From positions 372,001 to 436,000 of the forward strand of contig VTFK01000269.1 of assembly GCA_009617715.1 (NCBI GenBank): a DNA stretch of 64,000 nt, written 5' to 3'. Shown piece after piece: positions 11,201 through 25,150 of this stretch. How positions within the stretch are numbered: the stretch's first letter is position 1; each line of letters starts with the position of its first letter. The position numbers were made by a program, and so were the translations under genes. The DNA comes from Plectrocnemia conspersa (lineage: Eukaryota > Arthropoda > Insecta > Trichoptera > Polycentropodidae). The notes beneath the pieces were generated by a model that did no database searches, was not told where the DNA came from, and saw only the letters and a list, made by a program, of their open reading frames with translations.

Positions 11201-14200
11201 ACGTATTATATATATTTTTCTTGAATTAATAAAAAAAAAATTTGGACTAGAATATGTTGGTATTAAAATAATATAAACGAGAACGTCTGAAAACGCCAGT
11301 TGAGTTATAGACATGTAATTTGCATTATATCTGAATTCACAACATAAAAGCAATTACGTTAGGCATAGGGTACATAGTAGTAATATTTATATTATTCACC
11401 AAATAAATATGTTTAAAAAAAAACAGAAAGTAACCGTCACATAACAAAAAAGTTATATTTTTAATTTTCACTTTAAATAACCATTTCTTAAATTAAAATA
11501 AATAAAGTAAATATAGCAAATTATAATTCTGACTTTGTAAAACTATATGAGTATTCGCAATCATGTAATTTTAAGTGCTAAAATAAAAAACTCATTTAAA
11601 AAGTTATACGAAATATACGTAATATACCAAACAATATAAATAATGAGCAGTTTTAAAGACTTCAGAAGAACTACATTCATTTTATCATAAGATGCTTCAG
11701 GCAATCAGGAGCTTAAGTAGAACTCGACACAAAGCATATAATTAACCATAACTACAAAATGATAAACATAAACATTGCAGCAAAAAAGCAGAAAACTACA
11801 CAATAATTGTTATATATTATACAATATTTTATTATATTAAAAAATAAATAAAAAAGTTACTTTTAAAACAAATTTTATTGATGTAATTTTGTTTATAATA
11901 TATCTCATTAACTAGCATTTCATCAACTTATTCACTAATCTATCATTTAATATTAATCTCTCTTTATCTACTGATCGAATTAAATAATAAAATACTACAT
12001 ATGCTACAGAAAGATTGACACTTACATACATATGAATTATTAATTTAATTTAAATATTACAAAAAGCATTATGTATCAACTGTGTCAACGATTTTTACAT
12101 CAGGTTTTTTTTTGTATTTTTTTCATGTATTTGAATATGTGTCGAAAATATTTTTATTGATAGCCACTTTTTATTGATTTATTAATTATATTTTTTTTAT
12201 TCATTTTACATACTTATTTACATATGTATGTATATTAAAAATGTAATGTATCAAAATAATAAATATATATATTTACGTTTTATATAATTGATTCAGTAGT
12301 CGACAATCATAGAGACGATTTTAATAGCTACTACTAATGTCGATTCTCAGAACAGGCGTAAAATCTTTTTCAACCCGTAGATAATTACAAATAACACATC
12401 TTAATTGATTACTAGACATAAATTACGTTATTTGGTATGGAATAAATATATATAAATAAACAGCTCGTTACGTCACAGGATAATAAATAAAGCCTCTCTC
12501 GCCGGAAGCTGTGTGGCGAATTTGTTTTCTTCCATGTCATTTTCCCAAGTGTTTTAAATTCAAAAAAATATGTACATATAAGTGAGTTATTAAATATGAA
12601 TTCATAATTTTAGACCCTTTGTTAATTAAATTATTTATTTGCGGTCCCAAGCCCTTTTTGGATCGGTTACGTTTATATATTATGAGAAACATAAATTAAT
12701 ATCATATTTATGTATGATTTAGAATTATATAATAAAAATATAACATCCACCCATTTGATCGTTAATTAAAATCAAAACGTTGCTTTTATGTATTAATCGC
12801 ACTTTTGTACCTTGATGGAGTTATTAAAATGGTTTTATAGTCGCTTTTACTGGCTTTTGGTGTATTATTGGTCATGGATTTAAGTTTTATGTGTGAATTT
12901 TATTACCCATCAAATTATTATGTTCTGGACTTGAGATGTGAATGAGTGTATGTATATTATGTATATGGGCAAAGCGTTAAAGTTAATTATTTCCTTTTTA
13001 ATAAATTGGTGTGGAGGTGGGTCTTTGAAAGCAAAATTTACAGTTAACTAAAAAAAATAATAAAAAAAAAAAATTAATAATAAACATTATATATGTAAAT
13101 TCTAAAATAATAAAGAAGTGTGTTGAAAACATAAACTTTATTGCTTGTTTTACGACATACTTTTCTGGAAATAAACCATATGTTGCTAATAATGGTTTTC
13201 ATTTCAAAACAGTGTGAATTATAGAATAAATTTATATTTTTTTCTAAATTTATTTATTGGGGGAATTTATTATAATAGTGTACATTAAAATAATATTATA
13301 ATATTCATTGCTTATATTATTATTGTTCTTGAAAATTTACAGGCACATCCTGAAGTATTTTCCAACTATTTAGGCAATTATTAAAATTTTCGCAATTGCA
13401 AATATTTGTTTTAAATAATGCTCAATTATTTATATTATAATTTAATAAGCCATTTTTTTATGTGAGTTTACCCAGTAATTTTGATTAACTTGTTACTTTA
13501 TAGGCATTTAAATAAGGGTAAAGGTCATGGGTTTATATAACACATGAATCCATACATTTTTTATTAATTTCTTTTGTATCTGGGGGATTAAAATTGCGGA
13601 ATACAAATAATATTATTTTAGACAGTTGCAAGAAAAAAGGCTTTATTAGCAATTTAGAATACAAGAGAATAGCACAATAGCGAATATCATAAATTACTAC
13701 AACAATATAATATTTTAAGCCCCTTGACACTTTTCTAAATAAAATGAAATGATTCGTATAAAAAATATTTTTTTTGTATTTATACTTGGTCATTATCGGT
13801 CGGTCACCTAAAAATTGCCAACTAGTAAGTAAAGTTTATACTATAGGAAAATATTGGAGGTGGAGCTAAGCATTGACGGGATTGACTCTAAATTAGCCTT
13901 TATCTATTTTTCTAAGCTCCTTTAAAAATATAGTATAAAAAATTACTAGGCAATCCCTTTTTAACCTGCTTAACGAAGACTCAAGGTGAGAACCAGAGCG
14001 AGTTGATTTTAATAATTTTTGTTGTATTGTACATACAAAGCTTAATGAAGCTTAGAGGTGTAATAAATTTTTTTATAAAAAAAAATTTTCTACAATAATA
14101 ATTTTTTTTCTAATTTATCGTTTTTAAATATACTTTTTTTAAGCTTTTTTTTTTTAAGCCAACAAAATACCTTAAGACTCATACACACTATCAATTATAG

Positions 14201-14279
14201 TAATTTAATAATAATATAAAATAAACAAAACGTTTTAGTTATAATTTTTTTAGAGCTTTCAGTAAAATTGGTACAAAAC
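11201..14279. other. AT-rich intergenic DNA
   Basis: About 3 kb of very AT-rich DNA with many A and T runs. The minus frame at 13533-13793 is low-complexity Ile/Lys/Tyr-rich sequence typical of chance frames in such DNA. Nothing else is seen. Confidence 0.6.
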
Positions 14280-14760
14280 CATCTATAAAACAAATTTGCA
14301 CAAGCTTTCGCGATGATTCCCGACGTTGGTCGGCATTCGGGCCCAGCAGACAATTTATGTAGGCAAACACGTTCTGTTTTCCGAGTCGATACAGCGTGTC
14401 CCAAAAGGTAATGCGTTCATAAATCTCCGCAACTATTCCGGCAATTCGTTTGAGCGCCGTCCAAACAAATCCTTATTCGACTTCCGCACACGTACCGTAC
14501 TATATTTTACGATTCGACCTTTTATACACGTTTTTATTACGAATTGACACGCAAAGTGAAAACTTAACGGCCCCACCTCCCGTCATAAAACTTTACGAGC
14601 CTCTAAGAGTGAGCGACTCGCAGCGAGTAATTAAGCGAACTTAGGAATTACCAACTGACACAATGTCCGCCGATCGTTGTCAACTTCTGAAGTATCTGAA
14701 GCTTTTCCGAAAACTTTTTAAGCGAATAAGGTTTTTTATCTCTCGCATATTTACTGCTTG
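14280..14760. other. Candidate conserved noncoding island
   Basis: About 450 bp of balanced composition without a convincing coding frame. Overlapping frames on both strands (14195-14404 minus; 14326-14547 and 14450-14644 plus) do not resemble known proteins, and stop-poor stretches are expected at this composition. Candidate regulatory DNA by composition only. Confidence 0.3.
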
Positions 14761-17044
14761 TCATATTATGAACAAATATACAGGATGTTATTAATCGTTG
14801 TTTGTATTACATTAAAAAAATTATGTTAAAAACTAATTTTTAAATAATTATCATCAACAGTAAAATGAGAAAACCAATATAAGAAATATAAATAAACAAA
14901 ATATGCCATTAAAATGTTAATTTTCCAGCACGAGGCCATATATTTTTCACGATTTTTGTCCTGGTTATAAATGACATAATATGACATTTTTTATTGATTC
15001 GTTTTTCATTGAAAAATATCATATCAAAGATGATTTTCAGCATTTGAAAGCTGCTTCTAATTGATCCTTTTACTTTTTTGTTTATATAATTTTTTTTTTT
15101 AATTTTTATGACTTTTTTCTAAGATTAGAAATTAAAGAGTGTCGGCGGATATCCTATATATTTTTTGAATGCCAGCTTATATTTATTAATGCACTAATAT
15201 ACTCATTTAAATGTAAAATTACATACAAGTCTTTTATTATATCAGGCAGAGGTTCGGAAAATTACGGTCCACTATTTATTTTAATTTATCTCGCGAGCTG
15301 GGAATAGATTTTACATTTTCAAACCCTTTAAAATGTTAAACAATGTGCTAAACAGAGCAGCTAACCGTCGAGTTAAGGAGTTGCGATATGTGACGTATGT
15401 GGTGCTCCTATTTCTTATTTTATTACCCGTAGATATTCGTCTTGTCATTGTCAAAGCCAAAAAACGACTTATATTCTTTGAATATTGTGACTTGTGTGGA
15501 GTGTAATTTATTTTGCTATCAAATTAGATAACGAAGCATTATGTTTATTGTTCGATGATATTATGCTTTAAAAAAGAATACTAAGTACGTTATCAATAAT
15601 AAACTAAGCACATAATATGATATTCACAACTTGCAGAAAAGCAATATCAAAAAAGTTGAAAGGTACAAAACTGATTTTATTTATCATGACGCATTTTTTT
15701 GCGAAAATAAAATAAAATATACTGATGCTGTAATAAAGGTCAAATTACAAGTAGCTCATTTAATAAATAATTAAATAAACTATTTACTGATAGTGAATAA
15801 ATAAAGATCGTATATGATCAGACTTTTTATGAGAACTGTTGCTGTTGAGCACATTGTAAGTAACATCAATAGGCAATTTAATAGCAAAGCAGATAATTTC
15901 ATAATTTGTTCTTAAGCTTTAAGATTATTTAACCTCTGTACGCCATTGTTTATTATGTATTTTTTTTTAACTCGCAACGTTATATTATAGCAAGTGTATA
16001 CAATGCAATTATTCGTAAATTTGTGTTTCAGCTATTAACTGAGCTAAAATATGTTTTAGGCACAATAATTGCTCTTAAAAAAACAAAGGCAAACAAAAAT
16101 AATAGTTAGCTAAGATAAATATTAAATTAATCCCAATTCATTATATGATAATTTTACCAATGGATGTTTTAAGAAACATTTCGTATAACTATTAAAAAAC
16201 ATACATACCTTAAAAGAAATATTATCTAATAGAAAATACGCTACAAAATTCAGAACCTCTCGAAGCGCTGTTTTTATTTTCTATTATCTTCTAATCCAGA
16301 ACTTTTGGAATCAATCAGACAATAGACGTTAAAACAGCAGTGACAATATACAATTTTATAAATGCTATTTTATACACAAAAGTATGTACATAAAAATGCA
16401 ATTTGCTAATCCCTATAATTTAAAAAATGTAATAAATATTTTTTTATTGTTTTTAGGGCAAATTTGTTATTTGCATATTATTGTTTGATGATGTCCATAT
16501 TCATGTACTGTATGGAAAAATAATACTTTAATTTTTATGCTTTTTTTTAATAAAATAATTTATTTTTTAATTACAAGTTTACAAATATTTATAATTTGAT
16601 TAATAAATTTTAAAAATATTATTATACTAATAAATATTGTAACATACACTTACACCAACTTGATTTTTTACCATGTGTATGTACTCTTTATACATAAGTC
16701 GTAAAGCTGCTATATAATATACACTGAATTCAACTTTATTTTATACTAATTGTATGTACTTTTCATTAATTTTTTTATCCGAAAATACATAAAAATGGTT
16801 ATATTGATACTATTTTTATAATGTTAAGTGAATAAATTTATTTGCTGGTAATTAAAGATTTTTATGCTTACATTCTTGCACGAAAACGGTTGAATAGGCT
16901 ACCAAATTTTAGCCATTATCCAATTTAATGTGTTTAATAATTGTGGGTTGGAATTTATACGATTCAGACATACTCAAATGAAAACTATTGTCGCGAGAAT
17001 AATTTAAAGATGTAATAATTAATTATAACCGTTAATAATAATAA
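14761..17044. other. AT-rich intergenic DNA
   Basis: About 2.3 kb of AT-rich DNA without recognisable genes, RNA genes or element termini. Confidence 0.55.
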
Positions 17045-17049
17045 TCCCA

Positions 17050-17120
17050 GAGCAGCACGATCATCGCTTATCAAGTTAAAGGTCGAGGGTTCGAATGTCA
17101 TATACAAATACTTATATGTG
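17050..17120 (+). repeat. tRNA-like / SINE head fragment (tentative)
   Basis: Contains AAAGGTCGAGGGTTCGAAT at about 17077-17095, which closely resembles the T-arm and B box (GGTTCGA) of tRNA-derived SINEs. The upstream A box is not clear and the T stem does not pair well, so this is not a functional tRNA gene. It is probably an old SINE or tRNA-pseudogene fragment. Confidence 0.35.
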
Positions 17121-17369
17121 TGAATGAATAATAAAATCTTCAATTAAAGAACCAATCCATTTTCTAGCTAGCTTACCGTTACTTTGACTTTTAACTAACT
17201 GTCAAATTGTGTTATTATATTAACACCTAGTTAATGCATTGTGGTATAGCCATTTGCGATACTGCTCATAAATATTTTAAGGTCTAGACTTTATCTTTCT
17301 TTCAACCAATCAAACATCTATAACATCGTCTCGTTAATACATCCCACTATATCCGCTCTACACACTAGT

Positions 17370-17770
17370 TCCAAGATTGATATGCCGCCAACACTACGAC
17401 GCCCCGGGCGTTATAGAGTTAGTCGCCGGGACTTTTTGTCCGCATCCATCAATCATTGCCGTATTGTGCATACAAATGCGTTATGGCGCGACAATGGCGA
17501 AAAGCACTTTACAAGTGTCGCACTCCATTGTGATCGGGCCCAGGGCGGGGCCGTTCAGATGACAGCTTTATTGTCAGCCCTGGCCGACCGACGGCTTTTT
17601 GCGGCCCTGTTTATTTTTCAACTTCCTGGCTAAGTTTCTTGGCGGCGGCCCAAACCGGAAACCCCCGAGCTTCGGTACAATCGCGTTCCAAGGTACAGCT
17701 CTATTGGTCACACGGACAGGGATGCAACTAACCGTCGGTGAACGTGGGCATACGGTATAGCTGTGTATAT
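17370..17770. other. GC-rich candidate regulatory island
   Basis: About 400 bp of the most GC-rich DNA in the window, sharply bounded by AT-rich flanks. It holds paired TGACA/TGTCA (Meis/Homothorax-type cores) at 17560-17564 and 17572-17576 around a TTTAT core, plus several CAAT-type and GGCGCGACAA-type sequences. The plus frames 17377-17562 and 17382-17633 overlap in different registers and resemble no protein, which argues against coding. It most resembles a conserved enhancer or insulator (inference). Confidence 0.4.
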
Positions 17771-18149
17771 TGTAACAAAATGGGGTTTGGTAAACATTAA
17801 AAATATTGTAAGGACTCTATCTGATCGCACCTCTAGTAAAAAGTCGTGTTTGAGGTTTCAAGTTTTTGACTCAGATCTACTTTTAGATAAAAATATAAAT
17901 TATTATCTAAAATTAGATCTAAGAATTTTATATTTTGACTTTTTGTTATTAGAGAATTATTGAAAGTGATTGTAGAATCAAAATTATCATTAAATTTCAT
18001 ATAATTGTTTTTTTTTCATTAATTGCTAATTTGTTTAACCTCATCCATACAGTAATATGGATTAAATCACTGCATGTTTTTTCGCATGTCTTTGTAAGTT
18101 TTAGAATTATATATTAGCACGCAGTCAAATCCTTCCTGCAAGTTTACAT
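17771..18149. other. AT-rich intergenic DNA
   Basis: No supportable feature. The small plus frame 17763-17963 is low-complexity. Confidence 0.5.
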
Positions 18150-18435
18150 AGGATTGAATAATTTATGTATAGATTAAATAATAAAGAACCCTGTGAAATT
18201 CCACACTTCACCATCTCACATACACATTGTGTACCACATATTACAACTACTTGTTGTCTATTATTTAAATAGCTTTTTAATAAATGTAGCATTGGTCATA
18301 CCATTCCAACATGTTTAAATTTCTCTAATAATATGTTATGGTCTACTATGGCAAAATATTTTTTAAGTCAATAAATAATGCTGATATTTTTATGGTTTAA
18401 GTTTTGTTGTATTTTATTAACTAAATCAAAAATAT
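18150..18435 (-). pseudogene. Degenerate LINE reverse transcriptase fragment (Jockey/CR1-like)
   Basis: Translating the minus strand with frame changes gives recognisable reverse transcriptase blocks in the right order. From high to low coordinate these are DLVNKIQQNLNHKNISALFIDL, written here only as landmarks DLVNKI and ALFIDL (motif A region, with the catalytic Asp); then VDHNILLEKFKHVGM (the post-motif-A block seen in LINEs as DHNILLEKL); then LKSYLNNRQQVV; then CGISQGSLLFNLYIN, a decayed version of the GVPQGS-LGPLLF-YIN motif. Frameshifts and stops break it, and the flanking LINE sequence was not recognised. It is more decayed than, and different in sequence from, the LINE pair at 36.4 and 55.9 kb, so it is an older insertion from another family. 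Confidence 0.75.
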
Positions 18436-20284
18436 ATAGATTTATTAACTTTAGTTAATATCATCAATAAAATAAAATGTTGCAATTAACTCTTTAAACA
18501 GTATTGCCGTACATGTACGGCGGTCGATCTTTCACTGTTTTGAGGTACCCTAGGTAGTTATATATTTACATATGTAAATGAAAAAATAAAAAACATTATA
18601 ATTATATAATATTTCAATACAAAATATTACCAATAAATTAAAGAGTACGAAATAAATTAACATACCAAAAAATATTTTATAATAATTTTATAAAAATATT
18701 GAAAACCTCTGTATTGATATCAAAAAATCCAAAAAAGCAGAATATTATACAATAAATATGTAAAATAAATAAACAAAATTTAATAATACTAAAGTGTAAA
18801 AATTTTTTTTCAAACATACTAATACAAAAAAGTAGTAAAATAAATAAAAACAATAAAACTAATAGAACCAATAATGTTTTTATTAATAATATAAATGCAA
18901 TATTTATTAAATAAGAACAGAAATAATTATGAATAAATACGTAAAATTAACTCTTTCCTAGGTCTGTACCAACAAATTAATAAATGCTTACAAATTAACT
19001 CAATACTCAAAGGGTTAAGGTGAAATGTTTATTAAATTAATTGGCTATATTTATTTGTAGTTAAATCATCATTAACTACTATTCGAAACTTCACTGAAAC
19101 TTTCCACTATGCTTTCGAGTACACAAACCCGCATCAAACATAGCTATGCTAAATCGAACCGTTGTTCTCCACATTGACTCTCCGATCTGGTCCAGCCATG
19201 CAGTCACTTAGAAACTCCAAGAGTTTAAACGCAACAGTACAGCATTGATATGTGATAATTGAGCACTTTTATAAACTTTAAATCAGCAGAGCTTAAGTTG
19301 GGTTAAACTTTTTATATTTTAACTTTTACGCTAATTTAAAACCTGTTAATATCTTTCGATGCAAACTTTATATTTTTCCCTTATATTCTCAATATTTCCA
19401 TCTGATCTTCGATACGTTTTAGTGATTAGTTGGAAAAAATATTTATAATTTAAAATAATTTATATAATAACTCTGAACCATTTCATTAAAAAATTTAAAA
19501 GTATTATATATAATTTTTAAATATGATATATTACACAAATTTTTTTTTTAAATTTGTCTAATCAATTAAGACGTAAGAATAATAGGTTTGTACTAAAGAA
19601 AATTTAATTTTGTGTTACTTGTTATATACTGATAAACATTGATCATCATTTTTTATTATCGAATATGTATTTGTTAAATTTTATAAGCAATAGTAAATTG
19701 AGTATATATGTAAGTAAAAAAAAATAAAACTTCATATAAATAAAAGTAAATTACTGCATTAGAATTCCACATATTAATTGATTCACAATACATTTATTTT
19801 GTATTATATTTTACCACGATATTATAACATAAATCTCATTTACTAAACTCTTGCTAAATATTTGATCAATACATTGATCGAAAGTTAACAGATGTGCTTA
19901 CGTAAAAACTTTTTAGCTCCGCAAAGTGTTTCATCGAAAGCGGAGTAATTTTCTATTGAAAAAGTTTTTTTCTGTAAAGCCTCACAAACAAACCAAGAAG
20001 TAATAATTATAGATCAATCAATGTATTTTATACGTAACAGTAGAAGTATGTAATTTACTATTCACATATAACATAATTATGTTACGATAGGTGTTTTTTT
20101 TTTATTTGCCCAAACTTTAATTAAAATCCAAGCAAAGATTCAACAATATGCATATAACCATCCTGAAAGTTTTATAAGAACCATTAGTGTGTTTGGTGTA
20201 TGAAATATATTATCACAGTAGTTAGAATCCAGCAACGTATGAAATCAAATCTTAGCCTGAGCAAGTAAGCAAACAATCGTGAAT
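18436..20284. other. AT-rich intergenic DNA
   Basis: Mostly very AT-rich DNA with a small balanced patch at 19080-19240 containing no open frame. The minus frame 18677-18871 is low-complexity. Nothing supportable. Confidence 0.5.
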
Positions 20285-20570
20285 AAGTTTTCCATTTTCA
20301 CAGTCGTGCGCTTTTCCGAGTGATTTCCTTGCTACGTGAAAATGGGTCCAAATTTATGCGATTCATTACACGTTGTGCCGTTATTTACTGTATATGGGAA
20401 GTTCGGATATTGCGCGTATGCCCAAGTCCAAAGTTCATATGTGCGTGTCATTCGCATACATTTCAACTTTATGCGAATGAGAAAAAAAATATGTCTACTT
20501 ATGTATACGTGTATGAGAATAAATGGAGAAAAGCGTAGCAGCTCGCACGTGGGTGAGCTGTGACGTTTAA
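20285..20570. other. Balanced-composition island, unidentified
   Basis: About 280 bp with more balanced composition and two overlapping plus-strand frames (20320-20538 and 20336-20563) in different registers, neither resembling a known protein. Possible conserved noncoding element. Confidence 0.3.
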
Positions 20571-21420
20571 TTATAAGGGAAGGTATAAATATTATTATGT
20601 TTTATACATAATACAAGAAAATATAAAGAAGTAAAATAAGAAATAAGATATGATATAGTATAAAAATATCATTTTGTTATTGTCATTATTGAAATGTTAA
20701 AGGTTAATATGATCCTTAAGGTATATGTATTAAGATATAAATATTGTATATTAAGCCTAATATTTAATTTTTTTCACCTCTTATTTTTTACTATATTATT
20801 TAAAAATATAACCAATCAATATATAATAAACATTTATTTTCCAATTCAATGGACTTTATATAGATGACCGAACATTCTAATATTTTTCATAATATGAATT
20901 ACAGATATTTTAGAAATAATTAAAAAAGATGGAATTTATTTATTTAGTCCATTTATACTGAAGAATTCGCATCATAGTTATGTGCAGAAAATTTGATAAG
21001 AAAAATATAATAATAATTTATGTATAATATTATATCTTATATATCTGTTCTAAGCCAATATTTGTATATCTTTTTAAAAATATTTTTTTTTTAATCGTAG
21101 TAAAACTTGACAGGTCTTTTTATAAAATGTTATGACATGATATTTATAACTATAATTAATCAAAAAATCTAATAGATATGAATCGCACCAATAATCTTTG
21201 ATCAACTTATATGTGATTACAAAATGAAACATATACATTATTATTTAAATCAGTGGTAGAATTTGAGTATGATTGTAAAAATAGTCATTAAAGTAATCAA
21301 AACTATTTATCACAAATACAATGCATGAACTCTGTATGTTTTATTTACTTTATTATGAAATTAATCGCATAATAAAAGTATAAATCGTCTTGAATTGTCC
21401 ACTTAAGTATAAACACTCAT
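20571..21420. other. AT-rich intergenic DNA
   Basis: No feature recognised. Confidence 0.5.
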
Positions 21421-21830
21421 TGTTTGCAGCGCTTCAGCATTTGTGGGGCGCAAGCGTTAAGGATCTTTAATCTTTCATACGGTGTTCTCGCCGTGGTACC
21501 AGCGATCTCATATCACGCACCACATCTTGGAGTGTGTGTAATGTTTGGTTTTCGAACTTGGCCACATTTCGTCGTCGTACGACCGTGTACTCGAGCCGCT
21601 TCAATGGGGCATTGTTAGGTTTTTGCGGGCCTTTTGGCCGTGCGACGGGAGCCCTGCTAAAAAAAGATCGAACACGATAATAATGAGAGTATGGAGGAGG
21701 AGGCATTGGACTGAAAATCGCTCAGCCTTTCTGTCCCCGGGTTGGACAACAATTTAAAACTTTGGGAGATTCTCAGACGATAATCGCAGTGTATCGTTTC
21801 GGCGCTGTGCTTGTGGAGAGCTTTTAGGAT
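21421..21830. other. GC-elevated candidate regulatory island
   Basis: About 400 bp of elevated GC with sharp edges. Frames run on both strands (21424-21618 and 21545-21757 plus, 21467-21706 minus), as expected when stop codons become rare, and none looks like a known family. No splice-like borders support an exon. Confidence 0.35.
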
Positions 21831-22096
21831 AAATATAATAAATTAAGATTTAATTTAAGGAGTTGCTCAAACAAATTTTATTTAGATACACAATAATAGT
21901 ATTTAAAAGCTTTACACGTGAAGAGCGTTAAATAATTAATTTCAAGCAGTTTTAAGCTAGTTTATATTATTGTTAACGTTCGTAAAGATCTTGATGTTGT
22001 GGTAGTTTTTTGAGCTCGTGTAACTAATTGGCTTAAAAATAAACAATAACAAAGACTTTAACATTATTATAATGAAATAAGTCTATTAATTTTCAT

Positions 22097-22545
22097 ATAA
22101 CTGCGCCATTAAGCACAATTTAAAGGTCATCATAATGACCACTTAAACAACAAAAAGAGAAATCTCCCACACTACATAAACTTGTTATAAAAGTTTGGAC
22201 CACACATCACAAAAATAAGAAATCGTGTTATCACACAAGAAAAGCGTAACAAATTAAAAATATTTCACGTGCCACCTGATCCATCCTGAGACGTTAATTA
22301 CTCATCACCGCCGATAAAAAACTACGCTTTGCATGAGAATACGTTCGAATATTACTATTGCTCTTTGAACACTTTAGATACAGAACACTGAAGTAGTCAT
22401 TTAAACCATGTTTTCTCTTAAATCGTAAACACATTTTAAATGTGTTCAGAAAGCGATGCAATTGGTACGTAAACATCTTCATTTGTAATTCAGCATAGCT
22501 ATTTCAAACGATTAATATAAAAGATGTAACTAGGAGAGATTACTT
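22097..22545 (+). repeat. RF1 dispersed repeat, copy B (near full length)
   Basis: Colinear with copy A: ATAATGACCACTTAAACAAC on the left, then ACTGAAGTAGTCATTTAAAC, TCTTAAATCGTAAACACATT, ATGTGTTCAGAAAGCGATGC, GTAAACATCTTCATTTGTAA, and AATATAAAAGATGTAAC at the right end. It preserves the full left-to-right order of the family with many substitutions and small indels. The minus frame 22294-22482 lies entirely within the repeat and is spurious. Confidence 0.75.
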
Positions 22546-23000
22546 TATCATTTATAATACAACTAATGCTTGCGCTGGCGCAAGCCTTAGAACAAGTTCC
22601 AATACACGCACTTAGGCGTTTGACCAGGCACCATGCGAGTGCCAGACCTGGCTCAAGCACTTCTACCAACTCATTAGTATTGATCCTCATCGGGTGGCCT
22701 GCTAATTTTTTTCATCCAGAGAGCGGTCCATACATCCCGTAGTATTACTATTTATTTTTAGGAGATTTCTTAATATATCATCTGAGCATCAATGAGTGGG
22801 CCTTCGTTAGCAGACATTATTGTCAACATTATATGTAGATGCTCCCCTTGAGAATCGCCCATAACACCATCCAAGGACACAGGCACCATCAAGAGGGATG
22901 TCATCTCTATTCTCTCCTCGAAAGGAGCTCATGACACTCTCCCACATCGAGACAGACTGTAAAGACACAGTTAGCTACAGGTAGACTCTAGATAAACATA
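22546..23000. other. Mixed-composition DNA next to RF1 copy B
   Basis: Includes a perfect small hairpin, CTTGCGCTGGCGCAAG, near 22568-22583 and a CATCCAGAGAG phrase near 22715. The same phrase occurs near 42818, downstream of RF1 copy E, so the family may extend further to the right than the core described. No coding evidence. Confidence 0.3.
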
Positions 23001-24829
23001 GAGATACTAATTTTAATCATGTGGTAAATAATACATATTAAATGAACTGCTATTATCCTTTCTGGCATTAATTTGGCTACAAAGTCAAACTCCTTAATCT
23101 AAAAATATAATTTAGCTCTTTTACTATAGAATCATTATTGTATACACTTATAGTAACTCTTTTTGAAATACTATAAAAATAAGTTTTTTCATGTTTATTT
23201 TTAGTAGTAATTTGCAAAAAAAAATGATAACACTTTTCTAATTTTACAAGAAACACCATTATCAATAAACAATCAGCAATAAAAAACAATGAGTCCACTC
23301 TTTTTAAAAATTTTACTAGTTCAAGTTTAAACTCTCAAAAGTGTGAGGTTTCAACCACCTGCATAAATAGTTATAAACCAGGTACTTGTACTGTTTTTTA
23401 TTTTGCTCTATTATCTTAATATTTTAATAAACGTTTATATGAAAAAACACGTTTTAATTGGTTTATTACTTTTGATAAACAAAACTAATGTTCACCAAAT
23501 TAAACCAATACCTAAAAAATATTATACTATGTTTCATTTTATACTATGATTTATTAAATATATAAAACTAAATTTACGCAACAAGTTTTTTTTTGCTAAG
23601 AACACTTTTTTAGTATCTTTGAAGTTAAAAATATGTTTTATACCAATTTTTGATTTGTGCTTCAGTATTATCTGAAATTGAGTGAAAATTAACTATTATT
23701 GGCAAGCGGAAATGTATGCATATTTTTTTTTTATTTTGGCAAGCAGTTAAATATAAGCTTTAATTGTATGTTGAAAAAAATATTTCTAAGCTACTTTTTA
23801 CACCTGTAAAGTTTTTTACTTTCTTGATATATGTTAAGTATACATAAAGTTTTTTTATTTTTAATATTATTTTGTTAATAAATTATATTCTCTTCAAGCA
23901 CAGTGCGCCTACCATTGAGTTAACCCACACGCACCCGTGGTCAATTCGCAAGCAAAAAACCGGGAGTCATTATAATGGAGCACTTGTGTGCGAACATCTC
24001 CTCGAACTATTTAAAGTGACCAAAAAGTTATCCATACAAGGCAATTGATAAAGGAATCCTTTAATAAAAATCGATGTTGACTTTCAAAAAGGAAGAAAAT
24101 GAACGAGAAATTTTATCTCACGGAAAAATCTGGGACATAAAATTAAAGAATATATAGATAATAAACATAGGTTTTTATATAATAATTATCTTAGACAAAT
24201 TACTAACCACTAACATTTTTACTATATAAACAAATAACTCAAATAAATAAATATAAATATTATTTTAAATATATAGAGATCAAACTCATCAAGGTGATTT
24301 TTTATATTTTATAATATTTTTAAATATCTTAAAGTAACATATTAAAATTAATATCCTTAATACATTCCAAATGCTTATAAAATCAGAAATTTATGCTGAG
24401 AAAATCAATCTGTTGAGTTGGCGTTTGTCTTAATAATCGTTCCCTTTAATTCTACCATACGTTTAACATCAGCAATAAATTAAATAAGTAATATAGTAAT
24501 TTGTCTGTATATCACAATTCATCTCACATGCACGAATTGTATCAGATTATTGTGAAGTCTAGTGTGTATAATCAGATACACTATAGTGTTGATGATATCA
24601 AGAATTATCTATATCTGATTGCATATAACAGATTTTCAGGTGACCCAATTGTAGTTCAATAGCTACATATGTCTTAACAAACTGAATCTAAGAACACCAT
24701 TACACCACGACAAATATAGAACCTTTTTGTTTGATTGCATTTATTTATTTCCACCCATTCAACCCAAAATAGGGTCACTCCCAGCCCTTACTATATGTCC
24801 AAACATACAAAATTTATTATTATGATGTT
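23001..24829. other. AT-rich intergenic DNA
   Basis: AT-rich DNA with a short balanced patch at 23900-24030. The minus frame 23077-23298 is low-complexity. Nothing supportable. Confidence 0.5.
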
Positions 24830-25150
24830 TTATCGCCTCGGGTCCGAGATGTAGCAATACACGGGAGGACACACGAGGACACGGTCAAACATTACGCTGA
24901 TTGTCCGACGGTGTCCCACTGCTGGGATGGTTGTGAATCACTGTCCCACCTTTCTGTCTCGACTTCTTCTCGCGGCGCGTGAATCGATGGAAACTTCTTG
25001 CAGGGCACAAAGGGGCACAACAATGCGAGGGGAATACTTTCTTTTGCGGCAATAATTTGTCCCATTGTCCGTGATTAATGTACGATATTACCGGTTGTCT
25101 GGGACACACGAGTTGTTCTCGCCGCTACGCAAACCGTAAATAACGGCTCA
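24830..25150. other. Balanced-composition island, unidentified
   Basis: About 300 bp of higher GC containing a 74-codon minus frame (24885-25109) that is rich in Cys, Pro, Arg and Ser and unlike any family I know. Candidate noncoding island. Confidence 0.3.

Noticed and set aside
17377..17633. Two overlapping plus-strand frames in the GC-rich island
   Set aside because: Two registers are open over the same DNA with no domain in either; this reflects low stop-codon density rather than coding.
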